DNA of 64,000 bases from an uncultured Eubacterium sp. (GTDB lineage: Bacteria; Bacillota; Clostridia; Oscillospirales; Acutalibacteraceae), in contig CAJOHE010000009.1 of the NCBI GenBank assembly GCA_905234495.1, forward strand, positions 19,421 through 83,420, in the 5' to 3' direction. A program made the translations under genes and the position numbers. The notes under the pieces are model-generated. The model had not been told where the DNA came from. It did no database searches and was given only the letters and a program-made list of their open reading frames with translations. Below, piece after piece: positions 6,812-14,109 of this stretch; the stretch's first letter is position 1; every line of letters begins with the position of its first letter.

Positions 6812-8686
6812 ATGACAAGAAAAAACAAAAAGGTATTAATAAGGATAATAGTAAGCATCATACTGCTTGCCGCGGTATTCGCCGTTTGCAGGCTTACGGT
6901 TCTTCCGCCGTGGGCTCAGGCTGTTTTATACCTCATCCCCTACCTTATAATAGGATATGATATATTAAAAGAGGCGCTGTTCGGTATTAAAAACGGTCAG
7001 GTTTTCGACGAAAACTTTCTTATGGCCGTTGCAACCGTCGGCGCATTTTGTTTGGGCGAATATCTTGAGGGTGCGGCGGTTATGCTCTTTTACCAGATAG
7101 GCGAGCTTTTTCAGAGCGTTGCCGTGGGCAAAAGCAGAAAGAGCATTTCAGACCTTATGGACATACGCCCCGACTATGCAAACATCGAGGTTGACGGAAG
7201 GATTGAGGAAGTGTTCCCCGACGAGGTCGAGGTTGGCAGCATCATCGTTGTCAATCCCGGCGAAAAGATTCCGATTGACGGAATTATCACCGAGGGAGAA
7301 ACCGAGCTCAACACAAGCGCTCTCACAGGTGAAAGCCTTCCCGCAAGCGTTTCTGCGGGCGACGAGGTTATAAGCGGAAGCATCAACCTTTCGGGGCAGA
7401 TAAGAGTTAAGACGACCAAGGAATTCGGCGAATCGACCGTTTCAAAGATACTTGACCTTGTTGAAAATTCGAGTATGAAAAAGTCGAGGTCGGAAAACTT
7501 CATCACAAAATTTGCGAAGTACTACACGCCCGTAGTCTGCGGCGGCGCGCTTCTTCTTGCACTTCTGCCACCCGTTATCAGGCTTGCGTTATCATACGAG
7601 CCCCTGTGGCAGCAGTGGATAATCAGAGCGCTGACGTTCCTCGTTATAAGCTGCCCGTGCGCGCTTGTTATCTCAATTCCGCTTAGCTTTTTCGGCGGTA
7701 TAGGCTGCGCTTCCAAAAACGGCATACTCGTCAAGGGCTCAAACTATCTTGAAGCCCTTGCAAAGACGGGATACATCGTATTTGACAAGACGGGCACGCT
7801 CACGAAGGGAAGCTTTGAGGTTACGGAAATACACACGGTAAACTGCGGTAAAGACGAGCTTCTCACGTATGCGGCATATGCGGAATCCGCATCAAGCCAC
7901 CCCATTGCGGTGAGCATTAAAGAGGCTTACGGAAAGAGCATTGACACGGACAGAATCAGCGACGTAACGGAAATTGCGGGACACGGCGTGTGCGCTAAGG
8001 TTGACGGACATTACATATATGCCGGAAACGCAAAGCATTTCAAGAATCTCGGCGTTGATATTGATGAAAACGAAAAGACCGCCACCGCGGTATATATCAG
8101 CGTTGACGGCGAATACAAGGGATATATAAGTATTGCGGACACGGTCAAGCCCACGTCGAAAAGCGCGATTGCATCGCTTAAAGCGGCGGGCATAAAAAAA
8201 GCCGTGATGCTCACGGGCGACAATGAACACGTTGCAAGGGCTATTGCGGATGAGGTCGGCATTGACGAGTACAAGGCTTCCCTGCTTCCCGCGCAGAAGG
8301 TCAGCGAGGTTGAAAGGCTTCTCGACGAGAAAAGCGAGGGCGACTGCCTTGCGTTTGTGGGCGACGGAATCAACGACGCGCCCGTGCTTTCAAGGGCGGA
8401 CATAGGAATTGCGATGGGTGCCCTTGGCTCGGACGCGGCTATTGAAGCGGCGGATATCGTACTGATGGACGACAACCCCGAAAAGATTTCGCTTGCGATG
8501 AGGATTGCGGGCAAAACGCTCAAAATCGTTAAAGAGAACATTGCGTTCTCGCTTGCGGTAAAATTTTTCTGTCTTGTTCTCGGAGCGCTCGGAATTGCAA
8601 ATATGTGGGTTGCCATTTTTGCCGATGTCGGCGTTATGGTAATCGCGGTTATAAACGCTACAAGGGCGTTGAAGATAAAAAAATAA
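6812..8686 (+). CDS. Zn/Cd/Pb-type P1B ATPase (CadA/ZntA-like)
   Basis: 624 residues from the ATG at 6812, 1 bp after the HMA gene stop; an in-frame TTG further upstream lies inside that gene and is rejected. Visible motifs: TGES actuator loop (172-175), CPC in the metal-binding helix (281-283), DKTGT phosphorylation site (325-329), SSHP in the nucleotide-binding domain, and GDGINDAP. The last membrane segment reads FADVGVMVIAVINATRAL, with the Asp typical of P1B-2 pumps that export Zn(II), Cd(II) and Pb(II). There is no N-terminal HMA domain, which matches the separate HMA gene upstream. It acts in the cytoplasmic membrane. Ion specificity is by family motif only. Confidence 0.92.
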   Translation: MTRKNKKVLIRIIVSIILLAAVFAVCRLTVLPPWAQAVLYLIPYLIIGYDILKEALFGIKNGQVFDENFLMAVATVGAFCLGEYLEGAAVMLFYQIGELFQSVAVGKSRKSISDLMDIRPDYANIEVDGRIEEVFPDEVEVGSIIVVNPGEKIPIDGIITEGETELNTSALTGESLPASVSAGDEVISGSINLSGQIRVKTTKEFGESTVSKILDLVENSSMKKSRSENFITKFAKYYTPVVCGGALLLALLPPVIRLALSYEPLWQQWIIRALTFLVISCPCALVISIPLSFFGGIGCASKNGILVKGSNYLEALAKTGYIVFDKTGTLTKGSFEVTEIHTVNCGKDELLTYAAYAESASSHPIAVSIKEAYGKSIDTDRISDVTEIAGHGVCAKVDGHYIYAGNAKHFKNLGVDIDENEKTATAVYISVDGEYKGYISIADTVKPTSKSAIASLKAAGIKKAVMLTGDNEHVARAIADEVGIDEYKASLLPAQKVSEVERLLDEKSEGDCLAFVGDGINDAPVLSRADIGIAMGALGSDAAIEAADIVLMDDNPEKISLAMRIAGKTLKIVKENIAFSLAVKFFCLVLGALGIANMWVAIFADVGVMVIAVINATRALKIKK

Positions 8687-8709
8687 AAGGTCGGAATTTC
8701 CGACCTTTT
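8685..8709. terminator. Bidirectional terminator between convergent genes
   Basis: AAAAGGTCGGAA and TTCCGACCTTTT form a 12-bp inverted repeat with A- and T-runs on both sides, between the ATPase and the convergent gene at 8723. Confidence 0.85.
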
Positions 8710-8722
8710 GATTTTTTGATTA

Positions 8723-9109
8723 TTAATACATATAGTCAGCCATGCTTACGCCTGCTGCTGCCATAATACCTGCTATGATACCTGCAAGTACGCCGCAGAT
8801 TACACCCCAGATAATTGAAGCAATAATGTAGTTCTTCTTGCTCTTTGGAGTGTTGCCGCTTACAAGCCATACAATCCACATGATAACGTTAACAAGCGGA
8901 ATGCAGGAAACCAGGAAGAGTACAATCCATTCGCCGATGCCGACAACTTTCTTTGCCGGGTCGTCACCGAACTGATTGTAAACAACAGTCTGAGGCTGGG
9001 GTGCCTGATACTGAGGCTGCTGATACTGCGGCTGCGGTGCCTGGTACTGCGGAGCCTGATACTGAGGCTGCTGCGGGGTCTGATTGTTAGGGTAATAATT
9101 ATTATCCAT
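8723..9109 (-). CDS. Small membrane protein with Gln/Pro/Tyr-rich N-terminus
   Basis: 128 residues. The first 45 are low complexity (repeated QYQAPQ and QPQYQ). Two hydrophobic segments follow (IVLFLVSCIPLVNVIMWIVWLV and IIASIIWGVICGVLAGIIAGIMAA), joined by a short basic loop, SGNTPKSKKN. This layout resembles many small two-helix Firmicute membrane proteins without assigned function. The start is supported by AGGAG about 7 nt upstream and by a promoter. The repeat composition is akin to the proteins at 1-2892, although the gene is separate. Function not known. Confidence 0.75.
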   Translation of the reverse strand: MDNNYYPNNQTPQQPQYQAPQYQAPQPQYQQPQYQAPQPQTVVYNQFGDDPAKKVVGIGEWIVLFLVSCIPLVNVIMWIVWLVSGNTPKSKKNYIIASIIWGVICGVLAGIIAGIMAAAGVSMADYMY

Positions 9110-9139
9110 TTCTATTCTCCTTTTTAATTTGTTAATTAA

Positions 9140-9168
9140 AATATATCACATATAAAAAAACTTGTCAA
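9140..9168 (-). promoter_or_regulatory. Promoter for the small membrane protein at 8723
   Basis: On the minus strand, TTGACA (9163-9168), 17 bp, TATATT (9140-9145), about 30 bp before the ATG. Confidence 0.75.
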
Positions 9169-9172
9169 TCTA

Positions 9173-9201
9173 TTGAAATAAACATTAAGTCAATATATAA
9201 T
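9173..9201 (+). promoter_or_regulatory. Promoter for the CPGC-MBOAT-SGNH operon
   Basis: TTGAAA (9173-9178), 17 bp, TATAAT (9196-9201). A second TATAAT overlaps at 9201-9206. It is divergent from, and only 4 bp away from, the minus-strand promoter. Confidence 0.7.
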
Positions 9202-9236
9202 ATAATGGACAATTATTTATTATGGGGGACACCGTT

Positions 9237-9587
9237 ATGAACAGAGAAGACAAACTCGCTCTTTCAACTCAGGCAATCGCCGCTTCAAGCTCGTGCAAGG
9301 AATTTAAGGAAGCCGCGCAGAATTACATCGACGCGCTTGACACCGAAAACGAAGCGCAGGCTGCGAAGGCTCTCGTTGCAGAGGCTGAGGAAGATATCAA
9401 CACAATCGACGACACCATAGCGTTTCTCGGCTCTGATTTTGCAGCCGAGCTTCTTGGCGCTGAAAGAGCGGCGCAGATGCTTGAACACTCAATGCAGCTC
9501 AAGGCTGACGGCGCGATTTACTGCGACTGCCCCGGATGCGTTGCAGCAAAGGAAATAATCAACTTAAAGGCAGAAATTCTCAACTGA
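9237..9587 (+). CDS. Small acidic helical protein with CDCPGC motif
   Basis: 116 residues from the ATG at 9237, which has GGGGGAC 6 nt upstream; an ATG at 9222 would overlap that site. The protein is acidic and predicted to be mostly helical (for example NEAQAAKALVAEAEED). Near the C-terminus is CDCPGC, a possible metal or redox site, followed by AAKEIINLKAEILN. I do not recognise a characterised family. It is the first gene of an operon with the MBOAT acyltransferase 32 bp downstream, but nothing in its sequence suggests a membrane or acyl-carrier role. Confidence 0.7.
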   Translation: MNREDKLALSTQAIAASSSCKEFKEAAQNYIDALDTENEAQAAKALVAEAEEDINTIDDTIAFLGSDFAAELLGAERAAQMLEHSMQLKADGAIYCDCPGCVAAKEIINLKAEILN

Positions 9588-9619
9588 CACAAACCAATTA
9601 ACCAAAGGCAGGATACAGT

Positions 9620-11200
9620 ATGTCATACACCTCGTTTTCGTTTATACTGATATTTTTTGCAATAACATATATACTGCACTCGGTTATGCCGCAGAAATAC
9701 AAGTGGCTTGTGCTTTTTGCAGGCTCGTGGTCGTTTTACATCATCTCGACCAAGGGTCATATTATCCCCTTGCTTATTTCCACGGTTGCGATATGGATAA
9801 CGGGGCTTAACATACAGAGACTTGCCGACGAGTTCAAAGAGAAAAGGAAGGGACTTGAGAAAGCCGAGAGAAAGGCGCTCAAGGAAAAATACAACAAAAA
9901 GAAACGGGTATTCGTCCTCATCGGCATACTCGTTCCCCTTTCGCTTTTACTCTTTCTGAAGTACTGCAATTTCTTTACGGGAACGGTCAACGGAATATTC
10001 GGCACAGCTATTCCCGAGCTCTCGCTCGTTCACCCGATGGGACTGTCGTTTTACACCCTGCAGGCAATCAGCTATATCGCCGACGTAAACGCGGGCAAGG
10101 TGAAAGCCGAGAAAAACCCGTTCAGGATTTCGCTCTATCTGTCGTTTATGCTGACGGTTGTGGAAGGCCCTATCGCGAGATTTGACAGCTTCGGCGTACA
10201 GCTCTGGAACAGCAAGAGAGTTGAGCGAAAGGACTTTGACTACGGCGTTCAGCTCATCCTTCTCGGCTTTTTCAAAAAGGTCGTAATGGCTGACAGGGTA
10301 AGCGGACTGTGCGACGAGATTTTCGGCAATTTCGACGACCATCTTGCAGACGGCGGTCTTCTTATCGTGATTGCTATCGTGTTCTACACAATTCAGCTTT
10401 ACTGCGATTTCTCGGGCATTATGGACGTTGTGACCGGTATGGGCAAGCTTATGGGACTTGAGCTTCCCAAAAACTTTGAGCAGCCGTTTTTCGCAATATC
10501 AATCAACAATTTCTGGCAGAGGTGGCACATCTCTCTCGGTCAGTGGCTGAGGGATTACATCTTCTACCCCATTTCCCTTTCAAAGCCGTTTATGAAGCTT
10601 TCGAAATCGACAAGAAAGAAGCTCACGCCGTATTATGCTACGCTCATTCCGTCGGCAAGCGCGCTCTTTTTCGTCTGGTTTGCAAACGGCTTCTGGCACG
10701 GCGCAAGCTGGAAATACATCTGCTACGGACTTTACTACTACGTCCTGATGCTCATAGGAATGCTCTTTGAGCCGCTCTTTGAAAAGATTCGCAAGACGTT
10801 CAAGCTAAGAAAAGAGAGCCTTCCCTACAGAATTTTCCAAATACTGAGAACCGACGTTATAGTAGCGGTCGGAATGTTCCTCTTCAGGGCTGAAAGCCTT
10901 TCGGCGTTCTTTAAAATGTTCAGGGCGATATTCACCTCATTCAGCGTATCCGCCGCGATTGAGCAGGGCGGAAAATACGGCATAGGGGTTAAGGATTTGC
11001 TCGTGATTTTCATGGGAGTTGTGTTCCTCTTTGCAATATCGCTTTTAAGAGAAATGAAGTTCAACCTTGCGGAAAGAATAACAAATCTTCCCGCTTTTGT
11101 GAAGTTTATCCTTCACGTTCTGGCACTTATGATTATAATCATCCTCGGCGCTTACGGCGAGGGCTACGGCATCAAGGACTTGATTTATGCGGGGTTCTGA
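9620..11200 (+). CDS. MBOAT-family O-acyltransferase (AlgI/DltB-like)
   Basis: 526 residues, with about ten hydrophobic segments. The family signature is present: FEQPFFAISINNFWQRWHISLGQW (around 287-308) and the invariant catalytic histidine in NGFWHGASWK (His360). MBOAT proteins of the AlgI/DltB type carry an acyl group across the membrane for transfer to an extracellular polymer. The next gene encodes the SGNH partner that normally finishes the transfer. There is no dltA or dltC nearby, so D-alanylation of teichoic acid is less likely than O-acetylation of a wall polysaccharide or peptidoglycan. AGGA lies about 8 nt before the ATG. Confidence 0.9.
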   Translation: MSYTSFSFILIFFAITYILHSVMPQKYKWLVLFAGSWSFYIISTKGHIIPLLISTVAIWITGLNIQRLADEFKEKRKGLEKAERKALKEKYNKKKRVFVLIGILVPLSLLLFLKYCNFFTGTVNGIFGTAIPELSLVHPMGLSFYTLQAISYIADVNAGKVKAEKNPFRISLYLSFMLTVVEGPIARFDSFGVQLWNSKRVERKDFDYGVQLILLGFFKKVVMADRVSGLCDEIFGNFDDHLADGGLLIVIAIVFYTIQLYCDFSGIMDVVTGMGKLMGLELPKNFEQPFFAISINNFWQRWHISLGQWLRDYIFYPISLSKPFMKLSKSTRKKLTPYYATLIPSASALFFVWFANGFWHGASWKYICYGLYYYVLMLIGMLFEPLFEKIRKTFKLRKESLPYRIFQILRTDVIVAVGMFLFRAESLSAFFKMFRAIFTSFSVSAAIEQGGKYGIGVKDLLVIFMGVVFLFAISLLREMKFNLAERITNLPAFVKFILHVLALMIIIILGAYGEGYGIKDLIYAGF

Positions 11201-11201
11201 T

Positions 11202-12308
11202 ATGGATAAAAAAGAAAACAAAAACAATATATCTTTTATGTGGCTTCGCTTTGTGCCCGTGCTGCTCGTGATTGCGATAATCGTAAGCGTGCTGTCCGTG
11301 GGTCCGTTTTCAAAGGAAAGGGCGACGACGTACAAGAATCACTACAATCCTGCGTACGATTTCACCCTCGAGCCCGAAAACACGGTCGACATCCTCTGCA
11401 TCGGTTCAAGCAATCTCTTTACGGCGTTTTCACCGGCGTACGTTTTTGAAAACTACGGCTACACCGCCTGCAACATCGGTATGAGCTACCAGACCTCGGT
11501 GCGTTCCTACACGTTTCTGACCGAGTTTCTTGAAACGCAGAGCCCTAAGGTTTTGCTTCTTGACACGGATATGCTCTATGAGCACTTCCCCTCAGCCAGC
11601 GCTATGAAGGCGATTGACGAGGGAAAAGAGCCGAACGCTTACGATACTCTTAGGGCAAAGCAGGAAAAGCTCTTCAGCACCTTTTCCGACGCGAGATTTT
11701 CAGATATAATATCGTCCCGCTTTCCGCTCTTCCAGACAAACGGCCACTGGAAGCACTGGTGGGAATTTCTTCCGAAGGCTTTCATCAGCTCTTACACCGA
11801 CGAGGTTCCCTATCCCTGCGAGCACGGTTTCAAATACAAGGGCGAGGTTGTTGCGGCAAAGAAGAGCCCCTATTTCACCGAGAGCGACAAGGTTGAGGAA
11901 ATAGACTACGAGTACGCGCTCTACTATCAGAAAATTCTTGATTTGTGCAAGGAAAAGGGCATCGCGGTTTACCTTGTTGAGACGCCGACCGTAAGGTCAT
12001 GGTCGTCGCAGAGGCACAACGCGGTCATTGAGATTGCCGAGGCAAACGGCGTTGAGTTCATTGATTTCAACTATATTGACAAAGGAATCGACATCAATCT
12101 GAAAACAGATTTTGCAGACGGCAAAAACCACCTCAACTACGCAGGCGCAGAGAAGGTTTCGGCTTATCTCGCCGACAGGCTTACGGCAGAGGTTGAGCTC
12201 ACCGACCACAGGGGCGACGAGAGCTATGACTACTTCGCGCAGAGCGTTGACAAATTCAAGGATAAATACATCTACAATCCTCAGCCCGAGGAAGACGATA
12301 ACGAATAA
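11202..12308 (+). CDS. SGNH-hydrolase/DltD-like partner of the MBOAT acyltransferase
   Basis: 368 residues from the ATG at 11202, 1 bp after the MBOAT stop; an in-frame ATG at 11187 inside that gene is less likely, because the GGGG site at 11191-11194 fits the later start. One N-terminal membrane anchor is followed by an extracellular domain. Motifs: block I GSSN (68-71) with the nucleophile serine, block III-like NIGMSYQTS, and a C-terminal DGKNHLNYAG with the catalytic Asp/His pair. This is the layout of DltD and AlgJ/AlgX-type proteins, which complete O-acylation outside the cell. The tail is acidic. The polymer modified is unknown. Confidence 0.85.
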   Translation: MDKKENKNNISFMWLRFVPVLLVIAIIVSVLSVGPFSKERATTYKNHYNPAYDFTLEPENTVDILCIGSSNLFTAFSPAYVFENYGYTACNIGMSYQTSVRSYTFLTEFLETQSPKVLLLDTDMLYEHFPSASAMKAIDEGKEPNAYDTLRAKQEKLFSTFSDARFSDIISSRFPLFQTNGHWKHWWEFLPKAFISSYTDEVPYPCEHGFKYKGEVVAAKKSPYFTESDKVEEIDYEYALYYQKILDLCKEKGIAVYLVETPTVRSWSSQRHNAVIEIAEANGVEFIDFNYIDKGIDINLKTDFADGKNHLNYAGAEKVSAYLADRLTAEVELTDHRGDESYDYFAQSVDKFKDKYIYNPQPEEDDNE

Positions 12309-12336
12309 AAGAAGGCAGCTTAAAACTGCCTTCTTT
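12308..12336. terminator. Bidirectional terminator
   Basis: AAAGAAGGCAG and CTGCCTTCTTT, with a 7-nt loop and T-runs on both sides, between the SGNH gene and the convergent acetyltransferase gene. Confidence 0.85.
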
Positions 12337-12882
12337 TTATAATTTCAGAAGCATATAAACAAGTTCCTGATAACCGCTTGTTTTTGAATTGAAGCCCGAG
12401 GGGTTGCGCCCGAATTCGGTGAACCCGAGGCTTTTATAAAGGGCTATGGCTCTTTCGTTGTCAGCTACGACGTCAAGCTCAAGCTGAGAATATCCCGCGT
12501 CCTTAGCGCAGCTGATACACGCATGAGTGAGCGCCTTTCCGAGCCCGAGCCCCCAGTATTCTCTGAGAACGCTTATGCCGAATTCAGCCCTGTGCCTGAC
12601 CTTGTACTTTTTGCCGATTGCGCCTATTCCCGCGGTTGCGACAATCTTTCCGTCAAGCTCGGCGATGATTTCAATCTCATTTTCGCTGTCGGTTTTTTCC
12701 TGAAGAAACTTTCCTTCCTCTTCGGAATTGTAGCTGTTTTCCTCTGGATAGGAAAGCAGGAAGTCCGTTTCCTCGTGGGTCTTAATAAAAATTTCAAAAA
12801 CGGCTGCGCCGTCGGACATATCGCCGTTTCTGAGAACGGCTTCCCTGCCGTCTTTGAGCGTAATTTTTTCAAAATATTTCAT
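12337..12882 (-). CDS. GNAT-family N-acetyltransferase
   Basis: 181 residues with the GNAT fold. Beta-strand 4 reads AEFGISVLREYWGLGLGKALTHACI; its GLGLGKAL segment is the acetyl-CoA pyrophosphate-binding loop. The C-terminal part, LELDVVADNERAIALYKSLGF, is also typical. The substrate (protein N-terminus, antibiotic or small amine) cannot be told from the sequence. The gene is third in a minus-strand group after the sugar O-acetyltransferase and the YbaK-like gene, with 3 bp between stop and start. AGAGGT lies upstream of the ATG. Cytoplasmic. Confidence 0.88.
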   Translation of the reverse strand: MKYFEKITLKDGREAVLRNGDMSDGAAVFEIFIKTHEETDFLLSYPEENSYNSEEEGKFLQEKTDSENEIEIIAELDGKIVATAGIGAIGKKYKVRHRAEFGISVLREYWGLGLGKALTHACISCAKDAGYSQLELDVVADNERAIALYKSLGFTEFGRNPSGFNSKTSGYQELVYMLLKL

Positions 12883-12885
12883 ATT

Positions 12886-13425
12886 TTAAACCTCTATGTA
12901 TGTGGGCTTGTGCTTTGTGAACGGGATGTATTTACTTATTAAATCGTCAAGCTTTATGCGCATATAGCCCGTTGTGGTGCTGTCGGTGCAGCCGAAATAT
13001 TCATAGCTCATAATCTCTTTGTCGATGACGAGGCGAATCTCGTTTTCGCTGTCGAGAAAGAGAGTTAAAACAGTTGTTGCGCCGACCTCGACGCCGAGCA
13101 TATCGAAAAGCATATCGGCGGGTGCAAACGACACGCGCGAAACCTCGAGCGCTCTGCCGAAATCCTTTGTAACGAAGGGCTTATCCCCCGCCGTTATAAA
13201 GAGATAGAACGCAGTTTTCTGCCTGTTGCAGAGAAGCAGGGTTTTGACGGTTTTAACGTCGAGCCTTGCGTCAATCGCCTCGCACGCTTCCATGGTCACG
13301 GCGGGCTCGTTGTCCACGCGCTCAAACGGAATTTCAAGCGCGTTGAGATTATCATAGACCTGCTTTTGCAAATCGGTTCTGTACTCGGTCGGGCTATATG
13401 TTTTAACTTCGCTTACTTTAATCAT
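12886..13425 (-). CDS. Prolyl-tRNA deacylase-like (YbaK/ProX) domain protein
   Basis: 179 residues from the ATG at 13423-13425, which has AAGGAGAA 5 nt upstream. The 49 in-frame residues further upstream overlap the preceding gene and are rejected. The protein is of the 'prolyl-tRNA synthetase associated domain' type: KTLLLCNRQKTAFYLFITAGDKP, LDVKTVKTLL with the conserved lysine, and a C-terminal VDKEIMSYEYFGCTDSTTTGYMRI. Relatives (ProXp-ala, YbaK) hydrolyse mischarged tRNAs, for example Ala-tRNA(Pro) or Cys-tRNA(Pro). The substrate here is not known. It sits between two unrelated acetyltransferase genes. Confidence 0.87.
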   Translation of the reverse strand: MIKVSEVKTYSPTEYRTDLQKQVYDNLNALEIPFERVDNEPAVTMEACEAIDARLDVKTVKTLLLCNRQKTAFYLFITAGDKPFVTKDFGRALEVSRVSFAPADMLFDMLGVEVGATTVLTLFLDSENEIRLVIDKEIMSYEYFGCTDSTTTGYMRIKLDDLISKYIPFTKHKPTYIEV

Positions 13426-13426
13426 A

Positions 13427-14056
13427 TTACTTCTCCTTGATATATTCCCACGCGCCGTCGTCAAACGGGATATCGCGGTGATAAAACTCATCGTCACGTT
13501 TGTCAATTTCGCGAAGCACCCTGCAGGGATTGCCGACTGCAACGACGTTTGCGGGGATATCCCTTGTGACAATACTGCCCGCGCCGATGACGGAATTATC
13601 CCCTATCGTCACGCCCGGAAGAACAACAACGCCCGAGCCGAGCCAGCAGTTTTTGCCTATGTGAACGTCTGCATTATACTGAAGGGCAAGCTCGCGCATC
13701 GCAGGGTTTATCGGATGGGATGCGGTTGCTACGGTTACGTTTGGCGCAAACATAGTGCAGTCGCCAATATAGATATGGCCGTCGTCTACAAGAGTGAGAT
13801 TGAAATTTGCATACACCCTTTTGCCGAGATGAACGTGATGCCCGCCCCAGTTTGCATAAAACGGGGGCTGGATATACGTCCCCTCGCCTACCTCGGCAAA
13901 CATCAGAGGCATAAGCTCGTTCATCCTCTTCTCATCGCCGAGACCGAGGGTGTTGTATTCAAGCATATACTTTGCAAACTTTTCCTGCTCATCGAGGATT
14001 TCCCTGCTTGCGCTGTCGTATATCAGCCCCTTTAACATTCTTTCTTTTTCCGTCAT
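13427..14056 (-). CDS. Maltose/galactoside O-acetyltransferase-family (LbH) enzyme
   Basis: 209 residues. The N-terminus (MTEKERMLKGLIYDSASREILDEQ) is the helical cap of sugar O-acetyltransferases. A left-handed beta-helix made of hexapeptide repeats follows, with NFNLTLVDDGHIYIGDCTMF, the catalytic-histidine region ATASHPINP, and IGKNCWLGSGVVVLPGVTIGDNSVIGAGS. These enzymes transfer acetyl from acetyl-CoA to glucose, maltose or galactosides in the cytoplasm. The tail (about 185-209) is slightly longer than in Maa. It follows the glmS terminator and leads the three-gene group ending at 12337. Confidence 0.9.
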   Translation of the reverse strand: MTEKERMLKGLIYDSASREILDEQEKFAKYMLEYNTLGLGDEKRMNELMPLMFAEVGEGTYIQPPFYANWGGHHVHLGKRVYANFNLTLVDDGHIYIGDCTMFAPNVTVATASHPINPAMRELALQYNADVHIGKNCWLGSGVVVLPGVTIGDNSVIGAGSIVTRDIPANVVAVGNPCRVLREIDKRDDEFYHRDIPFDDGAWEYIKEK

Positions 14057-14070
14057 ATTCTTTCCCTCAA

Positions 14071-14098
14071 AAAAGACCCGACTCCCGTCGGGCCTTTC
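14071..14098 (-). terminator. glmS terminator
   Basis: On the minus strand, a GGCCCGAC...GTCGGGTC stem with one G-U pair, a TTTTTT run after it and 12 bp from the glmS stop. Confidence 0.85.
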
Positions 14099-14109
14099 AT
14101 TAGTTTATT

